Source of the DNA: Eremophila alpestris peregrina
Taxonomy: Eukaryota; Chordata; Aves; Passeriformes; Alaudidae
Direction of reading: 5' to 3'
Assembly: GCA_009792885.1 (NCBI GenBank)
Contig: WMCF01000009.1
Span: 3,514,954 to 3,578,953 of the forward strand
DNA length: 64,000 nucleotides
Part shown: positions 13,101 to 24,854 of the stretch, piece by piece
How the letters are laid out: every line of letters starts with the position of its first letter
Numbering within the stretch: position 1 is the stretch's first letter
The notes under the pieces: model-generated
Told to the model about the DNA's origin: nothing
Database searches by the model: none
The model's input: the letters and a program-made list of their open reading frames with translations, nothing else
Translations under genes and position numbers: made by a program

Positions 13101-16100
13101 CCCTCCTCTGAATGACAAATGGATAAATTGAAACTAGACAGAACTGCCCTACTTTGAGGTGGGAAATAATGCATCACAAATGAGGAAAGCTCTAGTTAGA
13201 CTGCTAGGTTCAAATAATGGCAGTGTGGATCAAAAAACAGCAGACAAACAGTAAATGAGGCAGCCCCTCCAGTCAGAACACATTCTCAGACTAAAACATC
13301 CCCTCCACGTCTTTGCCCCACACTGGGGCAGGTACTCTGGCTGCAGTAGCTGCTGTAAAAGCAGCTTGCAGCTGGTCTGTGGAAACATATGCTCCAGGAA
13401 ACTTACTTTCTGCAATGACAAGTTTAATTGTTACAGTACCTGGCTGTCAGTGAGACTTTCAGAGGGTAGACTGCAGCCAGCTGTGCTTATTCTCAGTATG
13501 GTAGGTTACTTGGGAGCTTCAGCCTGAAAGCCACCCAAACCACATGCACATACTGCCATCCCTTGAAAAGATCAAGGCTGCTGGCATGCAGTGGTTGCTT
13601 CTCATTACATTGATCATAATGATGTCATTGCTGCCTTACTCACCTCTGTCTCCATCCTGGTTCTGCTCACTCTCCCTCATTCTCTCTTTGATTTCCAAGC
13701 TTTTTAGGGCAGAACCTCCCCTCAGCCACATATTTTAAACCAAGGCTTCTAGGCACTGTTGTAATAAATATGTAGAGATATATACATGTTTTACACATAT
13801 ATATATAAATGATGAAAGTCTGATCAAGTGTGTTGTGCAATGGCAGTGTGGTACAGAAATCCCTCAGCCAGTGCTGACCTGACATGGGTTTCCACTGTAC
13901 AACCAACCACCTGTGTGCTGCTCTGGTGTGAGCTGGCTGGGTCTGAAGGGTTTGGAAAGTCAAGAGATGAGTTCCTTTACTCCAGTGCAAGTCGGTATAC
14001 TTCTGGGTAAACTTTTTCCATGCCAGAGCTAGCTGAAGTGGAACAAATGGGGTTGTGATGGAGGTGTTCTTGAGGATCTTACATGAACGTTACGTGCAGA
14101 GGAGTAAGGAGCAGGAGAGAGGTCATGGAAAGACCCACTGACCCAGAGTGCTTTACCATAAGAGAAAACATTCTGCAGTGATACTTTAAATAGCATCTGC
14201 CCAAATTGTCCTTGAAGACTTCAAGTTAAGGGAAGCCTAGTCTTTTAATAGATGAGGGTAGTGTTTAGTCATCAGGCAATCAATTGCATCATATCAGATG
14301 GAGTATTTGGTATTAATCAAGGAGGCACACATTGAAGTCTAAATCCTAGATATTTGATGGCATTAGAGGAGTTTTCTTTAATCATGGGGTAGAGTCATAT
14401 GATGGAACATGATCGAGTCACCATGGCTTAGCAGGGTACCACCCATCTGTTTAAGTGTTAATAAGGGTGACTCACGGTGTTAGCACGACCATGCAGAGGA
14501 AGAGGAGCCAACATGGTCAGTTACAGAAGCTTAGCTAACATGTGGTATTTTACTAAGCCACTGTAATGCTGACTATCCAGGCCACGTATGCCCAAAGAGA
14601 CGGCATACAAATGCTGACCGGGACCCCATCGTGTTCAGCAGCAGGATTCCTCTGGAACACAAGAAAAATTCTTAAATTTTGGAAAAATTCAGTGGGTAGC
14701 CAGATTTTCTGTGAGGTTGAGCATCTGCCAGTTGTCTATCTCATATGTCCTTTATCTGTGGGCTGTTTGCCCAACATCCCTATTTATTTAGCAACACAGG
14801 TGCCAAGGAATGAAAATCTCCCAGTCAGCAATATTGATTGACAGGCTGCAGGCAGTATGTCCTCAGCATTTACCAAGAGAGGAGCAGATTCATAATGTCC
14901 ACCATTAAAAATAACAATTGTAAACTCTCATTGACTTTCTTTGCTGCAAGATAGAAAGCAACAACAAAAGAGAATGTGTTGTCCTTGGAAGAGATGTCTT
15001 CGACAAATGGAGTATCTCAGCCTGCACAGTTCTGTGCCACACACATTCCCTGAGCTCTGTGAGAGAGAGTGTGCAGGAGCACGTGCTAAATCCATGACCT
15101 GTGTTCAGTGTAGAAGCAATGGAAGTATCCACGAGTACTGGCCAATGTCAGTTTCCCTGATATGGGAGGGGGAATCTGGAGCATGTTATGTAGCACTTCT
15201 ATCAATGGCAGGAGCACTGCAGGCTTTTCAACAGAAGCTCAGTCTTGAAGTGCAGGGCTTCTCTGACTGCTCTGCACCTCTTCTAAGAAACAGACTTAGG
15301 GACAGACTAGCAGAAGTGTAGTAAGAAAAAAATACCTGAAGAACTCAAGATTTTTTTTCCCTCTGGCTAAGTGTAGAATATGTGCTTTCCCCTAAAATGA
15401 AACAGTGTTAAAGGTAAAACTGGGGACAGCAAGGAAGCTTCTTTGCCATTTTAATAAATACCAATAATTCCATTTTGCCCATGCCCTATATTCCCAAACT
15501 CATTAAAGCAACTTTTGAGATTTTTTTTTGGCTCTGGAACATATAAGCAAAACCCAAACCATGCAGTCCCTTGAGAATCGCTTGCACAAATTGTATAGGT
15601 CAGGTCAAAATAAATTTCTGTCAAACAGCCTAACACCTAAGCTTATTATGAAACTGGTGAATTGTACAAAGGATCTGTATGTAGGGCACTCTCAGATTGA
15701 ATAAAGGTGTGTGGGGGGCTCTTTTCACAATACTTGTTTTACTTTGACCCAACTGAAAACTCAGGCGGTATTTTCATTGAATGTGCGGCTCTGGCCAGTG
15801 CAGTTCCCATAGATTCTGTTCCATAGATCTAACTTCCCACACATCTGAGCTGGTGAACTCAGAGGGCTGTGGGGTGGGCAGGTGGATGCACACCTCAGTC
15901 TCATTCCAAGCCAGGCAGGAGAGTGCACCAGTGCTTTCTGCTTTCCTCCCCATTTCTCTCCCTGCTGTCCGGGAGGAAACACCATGTGCCTCCCCAGCCA
16001 AGGCTGCAGCAAATTCTGTTCTGGCCCTCAAATGCCCCAGCATGGGGCTCCAGCCCTTCCATCTGGCACATGGACTTTCAAGCCTGAGGTGGAGAAGAAC

Positions 16101-18646
16101 TGTTTGAGTTTGTTGTCAGCTGCTCTGCAGGGCAGTAGTTCTGGTGAATGTGAGCCAGTGGGAAGTGGACCCTGTTTGTGGGGGTCACCACCTCTAGAAA
16201 CCAAACTGAGATCTCCCCCTCACATTCAACCTGATATCTCCTCAGTTTTTTGTTTTCAAAAGAGCACTGAATCTGCTTTTCACACAGTTTTGATCCTGTT
16301 CTATTATTTGTCAGGTCATCATGTGTGAATGAGTGCTGGTACATGGAGCAGCTGAATTTAAGTGGACAGTAGAATGGGTCAGGGTCTGTGTACTTCGAGT
16401 ATATTTTCTGAGCTCATTTTTCCTACATTCCATCCATTCCTCTTATGACACCTCTTCAGCTCCCTGGGCTCAGCCATGTGCTGAGCTGACTGTAGAGCCG
16501 CATATCCCAGAAATTCGTCCATGCTCCCTCACAGAACTTACTGCACTCTCTCACAGGATTACACCACACATTTGGAAAATGTTGTCTTGAGTTTTCTTAA
16601 GGTGATATGAGGATGTAAGTACAATATATTCCTCCATCAGCAGATAACCAGGGAGGAATAGGAATCTTGTCTGTATCTGAGATACATTTGTTGTTATTTT
16701 TGGGTTTCTTTCTTCCCCTTCTGAATAAGTACTGTATGTGTCTGGGAGGATTTTTAAAGCATCCTTCAAAACACAGGCTTTTTCTCTTCATGGAGAACCA
16801 AGACAAAAGGATGGGTTCAGTTGTGTGCAGCTGCTAAAAGAGGGCAGCTGAGGGCAGAAGAGTGGGAGGAGCAAAGTGTCTGAGTATGAGGGAATTGTCA
16901 GGGCAAGGATTTTGAGGTGGCATTTGTTGGGATAGAAATGTTTCTAGGGAAACAGGGTTGAAGAGATGAGTGTTGAAGGACTGTAAGTTCAAGGATGGGA
17001 AATACTGGGGAGTTTTAAAGAAAATGGGATTGGGTGGCTTGAAGTCTTGGCAAAAAAGAAGGAGACTTGTATGTCAAAAGAAGGTGGTTTTGCTGTCAGA
17101 CAGGCACCTAGACTTTGGGATCCTGGATGTGGTTTCCTCTGTACCAGATGTCTGTGAATCCCATTGCTCACAGCCTTTGGGCTTTTTGCATGTTGTTAGT
17201 CAACTGGAAGTGACAGCCAAAGTTAGAGGAGGGTTGTGTGTATTCATGGTTGCCAGTACCAGTTGCGATTGGAGAGGCAAAATGTAAAGCCCCATCATTT
17301 GGTGTGACACAGTTCAAGCCAAGCAGGATAGTCTTACCCCTAGCTCCTCTAGGGTTGAGTAGGCTTCCCCTGACCAGGTCAGCCCAGTTTTGAGGCTTTT
17401 ATGGCTAGCTATGGATTCGTCACTGAAGCAAAGGATGCTTCTGCCAAGGCTTTAAATCAACTGTGGTGCTTAGAGGCTCTAAACATCTTAGACTTTTTCT
17501 GTGACAGCCCCTGCAGAGGCTTTTCAAACTCCCAGATTATGCACCCTCTTCTCAAGTCTGTTGCATACCTTTAGGGGCAGCTCTCCTTCCAATAAATGGT
17601 CTAAACCATGTGCTATACAGAAGAGCGTCCTGTTCTCTGAGAATTTAACACACCTACTTGTACTGTCAATGTTTGTTGATGCACTGTATGTGAAAACTTT
17701 ATTTTCGAGCTTTTTGAAATCTTGAAAAAGTAGCAAATTACACTAATCCAAAACTTCAAACAACTCACACTTTCTTCAAAATCAAAGAAACCCCCAAAAC
17801 AACAGAAAATGGGTAACATAATTCACAAGGCCACATTCTTAAATGCTTTTTTTAAAGTGTAGTCCAAGAATTGTTTAACCCATTGATCTTATGATTCTTC
17901 TTTGTGAGTGAGCCTGCTTTCTCACATGCAGTTTTCCCTGTGCGGTACTTAAAAAAAAATTGTTCTACATCTTTTGAACCCCTTTTGCCAAAATAATTCA
18001 CTCTGTAGTCTACATGTTTTGCTTTCATAAAATGCTTAATCTGAATGTAGTTTTCATAATTTTATTTCTTCTTCCCCCCTCCCCCCATTTTTTGTGTCCT
18101 GGTGGTGTGCTAAGTGTTAAAATTAGTACTATCTTGCTTTGGAACAAAGGCTCAGTAGATTTTCACAGGAGACAATACCAAGAGTAACTTGAAATCCTCA
18201 TTTTAGAGTAGCTTATTTACAGGTGATAAAATTTCAAAATTAATTTAAGAGTGGGTAATTTCTGTCATAGTCTGCAAAACTGTCATCCAGATAGTTTTGT
18301 TCCTGATGCCTCAACTTAAAGTAGTGCACTAATGCCAGCATATTTTTCTGGTTTGTCTGTAGAAAATCTTTTTCTGTATCATCTTTTGCTAGCCACTCTA
18401 CTATGCAAAGGTGCTCAGATTGAGACCAGCTGATATGTTTACATTCATGTTACATCAGATGAACTGTGCTTTAACTGATAAAGAGAAGAAAGAAGGTGAT
18501 TCATCTTCTTGAAAACTTTATGTTCCACTGATTTATGCAGGAAAGGACAAATCCTGGGTTGGTTTATCTGTGCCTGCTTGTCTGGAGCTGCCTGTGCCTA
18601 CCAGTGGCTGGCAGGGTAAGGCTTGTTTTGGTCTCCACAGCCCATG

Positions 18647-18676
18647 ACAGCTTTCTTTCCTTCTCCTTTCTTCTAG
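18647..18676 (+). other. 3' splice site of the first CREB5 exon
   Basis: The stretch CTTTCTTTCCTTCTCC followed by TTTCTTCTAG gives a long, nearly uninterrupted pyrimidine tract ending in AG at 18675-18676. A CCATGAC sequence places a plausible branch-point A near 18647, about 30 nt upstream of the AG. A second AG (CCACAG, 18635-18640) lies further upstream and would add a frame-disrupting extension. The exon frame and CREB5 homology support 18676/18677 as the used boundary. Confidence 0.85.
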
Positions 18677-18803
18677 GCCTGTCCCAGGTTCTCTGTCTTC
18701 ACTACTGCACCTACACAACCGACAAAGACAGCCTATGCCTGCCTCTATGCCCGGCACCCTGCCCAACCCTACCATGCCAGGATCTTCTGCTGTACTCATG
18801 CCT
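18677..18803 (+). CDS. CREB5: CREB5 internal coding exon (Pro/Met-rich linker, upstream of the two)
   Basis: The first base completes a split glycine codon (GG|G). The next 42 codons begin PVPGSLSSLLHLHNRQRQPM, pass through a PASMPGTLPNPTMPG segment and end SSAVLMP at the donor. I recognise this as the CREB5 linker, roughly residues 155-197 of the human protein by memory. CREB5 is a nuclear bZIP activator that binds CRE sites as a homodimer or with Jun/ATF partners. This linker joins the N-terminal C2H2 zinc-finger/activation part to the His-rich and bZIP parts, and contains no DNA-binding residues itself. The exon is bounded by a pyrimidine-rich tract plus TCTAG and by GTAAGT. It is 127 bp, entering in phase 2 and leaving in phase 0, so skipping it would shift the frame. 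ATF2 and ATF7 share a similar PVPG start, but the HLHNRQRQ and TLPNPTMPG wording is that of CREB5. The other open frames across this stretch are shadows. Confidence 0.95.
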
Positions 18804-18811
18804 GTAAGTTT
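18804..18811 (+). other. 5' splice site of the first CREB5 exon
   Basis: The donor reads CCT|GTAAGTTT, a near-consensus site with A at +3, A at +4 and G at +5. CREB5 homology stops exactly here and resumes at 20887. Confidence 0.9.
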
Positions 18812-20866
18812 TCTCATTTGGCTTTTTCACAGGGTGGAAAGTTGTGTTGTGTTTGATTCAGTCTAAGCAGAGGTGAAAGTCTGCTGGATTTTGTAAAATC
18901 ACAGTGTAGTAAGTTAAGGAATTTATTTGGTGCTTCACCTTAGACTAGATTATTTCTGATTAAGTTAATGGCATGCTAATTAGTGTGAGAGTGATTAGAA
19001 GCAGTTTACATGAGACTACAATTTGTGATTCTCATACTTGTTCATGTACGTGAGATCACAATGTCTGTGCTGGAACAAAAAGGTATTTCTGAATTCAGAA
19101 AAAACTGGAAAAGAAATGTACGTAAGTTATGTCAGCGAACTCTGAATGATCCTCTTGTTTGGGAGATAACCAGTTAACAAGAAAGAAATGGGATTTACTT
19201 TTCTGGCCTGTTAGCTTGCATTTATTGAGAATTAGGTAACAATTGCTGCTCATCTTTCATCATTTCTGGAGGGATGGGAATATTTCCCATCTTATGGAAG
19301 CCAAAGGGCTGCTTTACAATTGTAACTTCAGATTTTATACTTATACTCTTCAGTATAAGACATTTGGACAGCCTAGGGGTGGAGAAAAGTAAGGATGGCA
19401 TGGGGAAGAGGGGATGGAGAAAGGAGAAGTTTTTGCTTCATTTCACTGTGTTAAGTTTGAAGACAAACCTGAGAGCAATTGACCATGGGTGGGGGAAATG
19501 CACTGTTTGTTCTGGCTTTGCTGGATCAAGCGAAACACTCCACAGGGATACAAGGATTCAGGTTTGGCTGCTATTTGAGCAGTCATGAATAAGTTATTAA
19601 TAATTAACTTGTCAATAAGGCCCTCCTGAAATATCGATCAGGAAGTTTAACAAAAAAAAAACATAAGCCGTGTCATTGTGGGAAGTTTTTTTTCTGGCAT
19701 GATTCCCATGGAACCCGAAATGCAACAAACACACAGCAACAGTATAAGTTCAGTGGCTTCAGTGTGCAGCCAGGGAGCCCTTTGGGCGGCTTTACTTGCA
19801 GACAAGCAGGTGTGCTCTGGCTGTGAGCCCTGGAGATATGAGCATGGAGGCGAGACAGACCCTGTCAGCACTGGCTGCTCCTCCTGCCCCACTGCACTCC
19901 TGAAAGGGCTGCAGGGGAGATGGCAGTGGGAGCTGCTCCTACCCCATGGAGAAAGGGTAAGGGGCCCTTGGCAGCAGGATATTCAGATTTCCCCAAAGCC
20001 CAGCACCCATTCTTGCAGACATCATGGAGAGTGGGAGACAATGCTTCACCACAGGGCACAAAAAAATAGCTCCCGTGTTTGGATTGCTCAGAAGGACCCT
20101 AAGGTGTTTTTTTTTTTTAGTAAGAGCCAAAGATTCAGCAGGCTGGCTCAAAGCAAGGTGGGAAGCTCAGTTCTGTCTGGAATTCTGTCTGCTTTACCAC
20201 CCCCTAACAAGGCCTAGCAGTGTACAGGGCTTTTCTCTTTTTGGGGAATATGCTCCAGGAAATTATTTTATAGATGATATACTGCCATTAGGTTTTGTTT
20301 GTATCACTCCATCCCAGCTCAGTGAGACTAGCTTGCAGAAAGGGCTCTAAACAGCCAGAAGTTTTGCTTTGTTTTTTGCTATCTCAGCAGAGCATGAAAG
20401 CTTCCCTTACAAGACATGTGGAAAACTCTTCCCAGCTGAGCAGTCTGAGTGAAGGAGAAACAGCCAACTTGTTTTCCATATGCTTGAGACTGTAGATTTT
20501 TATTTATGCTTTCAACATGCTAAGTTGGGCTGCACTGGGAGGGGAAGCTACAATTTTATACAGTGATGCTTTTAAAACCACTTAACTCTGAGTGTTGTTA
20601 TACTGAAAGGGAGAAAATCATTACAGAAAAGTGCAAACCTGGGTGGCTGCTACATTTGTTTATTAAAAAACCCCTTTCGTTATAATTGGCTGTGAGTTTT
20701 CAGGGCCGATTCTGATGAAACACACGCCTACGTGCATACACATATGCAATTCATGACACAGATTGTTATTTTCTCAGTCATGACTTGAAGAAATAAAGCT
20801 GAGTCCATTTAAATAGAAACCGAGAGTAAATTCTTGCGAATGTCTCCAGATGTTTTCAAACCATTT

Positions 20867-20886
20867 TTTTTAATTTCTTTTAAAAG
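20867..20886 (+). other. 3' splice site of the second CREB5 exon
   Basis: A T-rich tract (TTTTTTTAATTTCTTTTAAAAG) ends at AG 20885-20886. The AAAAG just before the exon interrupts the tract, so this acceptor is less ideal than that of the preceding exon, but it gives the exact frame-preserving join. Confidence 0.85.
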
Positions 20887-20997
20887 ATGGAGCGACAAAT
20901 GTCAATGAACTCCAACATCATGGGGATGCAAGGGCCGAACCTCAATAATCCATGTGCTTCACCTCAAGTTCCCCCAATGCATTCAGAAGCCAAAATG
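20887..20997 (+). CDS. CREB5: CREB5 internal coding exon (downstream of the two)
   Basis: This exon has 37 codons, beginning MERQMSMNSN, continuing IMGMQGPNLNNPCASPQV and ending PPMHSEAKM. It follows directly on the LMP end of the preceding exon, as in CREB5 (...SSAVLMP-MERQMS...). It is the last part of the linker before the segment that starts RLKAAL, which is conserved in the ATF2/CREB5 family; that segment lies beyond the window. The acceptor is TTTCTTTTAAAAG and the donor is ATG|GTAAAA, which lacks the usual G at +5 and so looks weak. The exon is 111 bp and phase 0 at both ends, so it can be skipped or included without changing the frame. Its first codon is ATG, but that is an internal methionine, not a translation start. 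Reading on into the intron adds about 43 non-conserved codons before a stop near 21129. Confidence 0.95.
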
Positions 20998-21005
20998 GTA
21001 AAAAG
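20998..21005 (+). other. Weak 5' splice site of the second CREB5 exon
   Basis: The donor reads AAAATG|GTAAAAAG. The exon ends in G and the intron starts with GTAA, but +5 is A instead of the usual G. Such a site is expected to pair less well with U1 snRNA and is compatible with regulated inclusion of this in-frame exon. Confidence 0.8.
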
Positions 21006-24000
21006 AGAATTTTTTAAAATTACTGTATTTTCTCATGTTGCTGTTGCATACCGGTTACCCAGACAGTGGGGGGGATGTAGCCAGACACTGCTTACTTCAT
21101 TCTTAGTCATATGTAATACTCTTTTTTAATATGCTGCTATAAATTGCCATTGTGTCCATGAACTTTCAAAATGTTCTTAGTCCTAACTGATCTCTCGGTG
21201 AGAGGGAACTTAAGGGTGAACTATCTGAGCCATACTGTGCTAAATAGGATTTTTGGTGCAGGTCAGTAGAATTTAAGCAAATGGTCTGGCTGTTTCTCTA
21301 ATGGTGTCTCTGCTCCACAACTTGATCTAAAGAAAATTGTCAGTTAATAAAGATTGTAGTATACGGTGTGTGCTGCAGAAGGAGTGTACACAGTCCTTGT
21401 TTTTTCCAGATAGGAGCATGGTGTGTCAGGGAACCATACCAAACTATATATATTTTTTAATATTATTTTTATTTTTATATATATGTATTTCTTTTTCTGA
21501 AATGCAGCTTCTTTTTGACACATCAAAAAGAAGTGTCAGAATTTGGACAAATGTGATTTATTTATATGATTCAAATGTCACAGCAAAAAAACAAATTTGT
21601 TTTTTAAAGTTGTTCTCCATCTTTAAAAAGTCAAGGCTTCTCAGGCATATGTGCTGATATGGGTTTAATGTAGGTAAACTAAACTACAGGTGGACATTTG
21701 TAAGTTTTCTCCAGCTTTATATGTGCCGTTGTGGAGGTATTTGGGACTAAATCCTTGGAATCAAATTATCAGTGTAGTAAGCGCTTTGGCTTTTCAAGTT
21801 TCAGAACTGCCATTTGCTGCTGTTTGATAGAAATATGAAGGCAGAAGTTTTTAGTTTTAACTCTGTAGGGTTTTTATCCTCTCGAGATATCTCATCATAG
21901 TGAAAAACAGGAGTAACTTCATTGAACTTCTTTCAGTGGCATTTTGCCAAGGTGAAATTGCCATCAGTGAGAGAATGAATTCAAGCAGACAAAGATTAAG
22001 CAACCACATATTTTTATGTATTTCTACTTTGCATGACTGGTACAGCTTTTAAAGTTGTTGTCATCTATCCTGAGGCAAAGAAAAATATCTACTTGTCTAT
22101 AGGTATGGTGCATACAGGAGACTCTGGGTTAAGAGCAGGAACATACACAAGTTTATTCTACCTCATGCTTTCTCTGTTGGTCTGGGTTAGGCTGTTAACC
22201 CAACCTCTGTTAACACTCTCTCTAAAACCACATTCCGTAAACATGCAGCCATTTGGCCAGAAGAAGAAGGATGGCCAAAAATGCTGGCTCCCCCAGCCAA
22301 GGAAAACCTGTGGTCGAGAGTTCTCTCTGCTGTACCACACAGTGACGGTAACATGCCAAATGGCAACAGCATCTGCAGCAGAGCTTGTTAAAAACTTTTT
22401 GGAATAGGCAAGTGTTTTTTCAATTCTAGTGTAGCTGAGCCAAGCTAAATACTCCTTGGCTGAATAAATCCAAAACTGGCATCTGTTTTGGGGACTAAAG
22501 GTTCTGTCATTTACTCTCTCCCCACACCCCCTGCCCTTTTTTTACTGGTAGTGTGAGGCTACTTAAGAACAAGATTAAATTATTGGTGCATATGGTGAGA
22601 ATTCTGTGCTTTAATAACTGAAACTATGCATTAATACAAATTACGTTTTAATCTGTGGAAGCAGGTTTTGTCCCTAAATCTAATGTATGAAGGCATTTTA
22701 ATGCATGAAGAAACTGCTATCAGTTCCAAAATGCGGTGTAGTGAATAAGCAGAGCCTTTACTTTTAAGGGCCTTTCTGCCAATCTTCCAAAGGTAGAAAA
22801 AAACCTACACACATTAACTCTTAAGAGGTATAATTCAAAGTTCTAGGACTTTTCCTCTTTGCAAATGCAGGTTTGGGATTTTAAAAATATTTTATATTTC
22901 TAAATTCTAATTTTACACTTTGTTTCTGTATGAGCACACATGCAGTGTAAAAAGCCTCTTCATTTAGCCACTGTTTTGAGGAATATGAATCTGTTAACAA
23001 TACTCTGCATGAATACAAACTAGAAAAAATGTGGGAAATATTCACAGCAAAATTATTTCTTACACGTAAATTCATGGATCTTAAATCAGAATAATCTGTG
23101 TTACAGGGATGTTTGTTCCTATTGTTAACTATTTCACTTTTCCTCATGCTTAAAGCATGATACTTCACACGCTCTGGTGCCTTAGTTAAAAATGAGGGTG
23201 CTTAGTACCTTATCAGACTGTGTCCTGCATCAGGAAAGATTTCCCTGGATTCTGCTAATGCTATTACTGCTGGTGCATTCAGCATTGCTTATGTTCTCTT
23301 TGGCTGGCCCCACCCCGAGAGGAATGAATGTGTCAGACACCAAAGAGAGTCATCTAAGACACTTGTAGCTAGTGACTGATGTAACTGGAGAAATCCAGGG
23401 GACTTTGGGACTGATTCATCAGGTGCCCAAATCCATGGGAGTATCAGCACATTTGGGAGGCCTATGCAAGGGAATATGGGACAGGCTCCTCTAAATGTGA
23501 GATCCAGATGGAGACCAGATCCTTCTGGCCTCATGGCAGTGTGTACCTGGGCAGTGCAAGCACAATTTGGCATGCAGCAGTCATAACATTTTTCGGTGAT
23601 GCACGTGACTTAATTTGCCTCTGTAAGATGCATGCAAATAAAAGATATCAGTACGGATGCTGTGTGAGACCAAGTTTTTAAAGAAAGCTGATAGATGGCA
23701 AAAGATTCAAACCCTTGACTGGTTCATAATTTGTTTATAGTGGGAAATGGAAGCCAGTCTGATAAATATATACATTATCTGGTACACAAGCACATCTGCA
23801 CGCACATATAGAATATGTGTGGCACTAATGTAATGTTTCTATAATAAGCAATACTTATTTTAATCACCTTGTATCACCTGGCATTTATGGAAAGCCACAC
23901 TCTGCCACCCAAGATGCTTGCTTCCTGGTTTAATTTTTTTTCAGGAGAACATTCCATCAAGTATTAAGGTATTGTAGATGACATCCCAGAACAGATTTAA

Positions 24001-24755
24001 TTTATCACAGCAATCTCAGTTTCCCTCACAGTATGCCTCTCAATTAGGTTATCACCTAATGCTTTAAAACTGTCCTAGTAAATGAATGAGTGAACATCTA
24101 AATCAATACTGCTTTCTTCTTAGATTCACAGCTGAGTGGATAAAACTCTTATGCTGCCCACCAAAAACACACATTGATTTTATATTAAAATATATTGCAC
24201 TGGAAAGAGGAGGAAACATATAGCTCTTAAGTGTACATGGTAAAAATATGCAGAGTTGCACGTGTAGCATATTAACATGTGGTTCAGTAGGCTGAAAGTA
24301 TGATGAAGTTGGAGCTGTTGGCGGTGCCTTTGCCTTAATATACTGCCTACATAGAGCTTGGTTTTGCCTTTTCAGAACACTGGAGGTTTTAGGACTCGGA
24401 AGTGCAACACTGCGTGGATTACTGGGGTGAAAGATAAATAGTGTGCACTGAACTGCTGGAAGCCTGTGTGACAGCAGGTCTTTTTGGTGGAGCTGATGCC
24501 TTTCTACCTGAATTTTGCAAGGCATTGATCTTTACCTGCAGAAATTTATGGCCTCTGAAAGGAGGTATAAAAAGCAGGCTGGCAATGAAAGAATTGAATT
24601 TAAATATATAGTTCTGAATTTAATCTATGAATTTTTTTCTTTTACAATTTCTGTCTGCCACTTGCTGGACATGTAGTTTTATGAAATTTAAATTAAATGT
24701 AATACGTGTAATTTGGCTGTGGCTATAATCCTGACAGAACCTATATGGTTCTAAT

Positions 24756-24854
24756 AAGGAAAGGAAAGGAAAGGAAAGGAAAGGAAAGGAAAGGAAAGGA
24801 AAGGAAAGGAAAGGAAAGGAAAGGAAAGGAAAGGAAAGGAAAGGAAAGGAAAGG
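24756..24854 (+). repeat. (AAGGA)n microsatellite, ~20 copies
   Basis: About 99 bp of uninterrupted 5-base AAGGA units, all purine on the + strand. It has no internal substitution that I can see, which suggests recent expansion or active slippage. It may form purine-motif triplex (H-DNA) and is likely length-polymorphic. Confidence 0.97.

Larger units (their letters stand above)
1..18676 (+). other. CREB5: CREB5 intron, 3' portion
   Basis: This is the intron preceding the first recognised exon. No upstream CREB5 exon was found: the preceding segment should end ...NRQIG, and no open frame carries it. The DNA is mostly AT-rich with short homopolymers (T19 at 2366-2384, A13 near 4660, T16 at 13085-13100) and a short TA run at 11788-11804. 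Recognisable old repeats are a palindromic-family fragment (6289-6360), a doubtful MIR-like fragment (11308-11376) and an L3-like tail (12652-12783). The rest shows no feature I can support. Open frames of up to about 150 codons, for example at 14941-15321 and 15882-16328, lack recognisable domains. Confidence 0.85.
18804..20886 (+). other. CREB5: CREB5 intron between the two exons (2,083 bp)
   Basis: A short intron with GT-AG ends, leaving and entering in phase 0. It contains no recognisable mobile element. It holds a 179-codon open frame (19678-20217) that I consider accidental: it has no domain resemblance, contains a run of phenylalanines from a T-tract, and has no adjoining splice context. 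Confidence 0.9.

Noticed and set aside
15882..16328. 148-codon open frame plus overlapping frames on both strands at 15.8-16.3 kb
   Set aside because: Several frames are open at once in GC-richer DNA that happens to have few stops. None resembles a protein family.
19678..20217. 179-codon open frame between the two CREB5 exons
   Set aside because: No recognisable domain, a phenylalanine run from a T-tract, no splice or promoter context. It lies wholly in the intron and is probably accidental.
20998..21129. Extension of the second exon to an intronic stop (reading through the donor)
   Set aside because: The added residues are not conserved CREB5 sequence, and homology stops exactly at the GT. 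It could only represent intron retention.
24103..24525. 140-codon minus-strand open frame
   Set aside because: No domain resemblance, no flanking splice signals, and an average intronic base composition.
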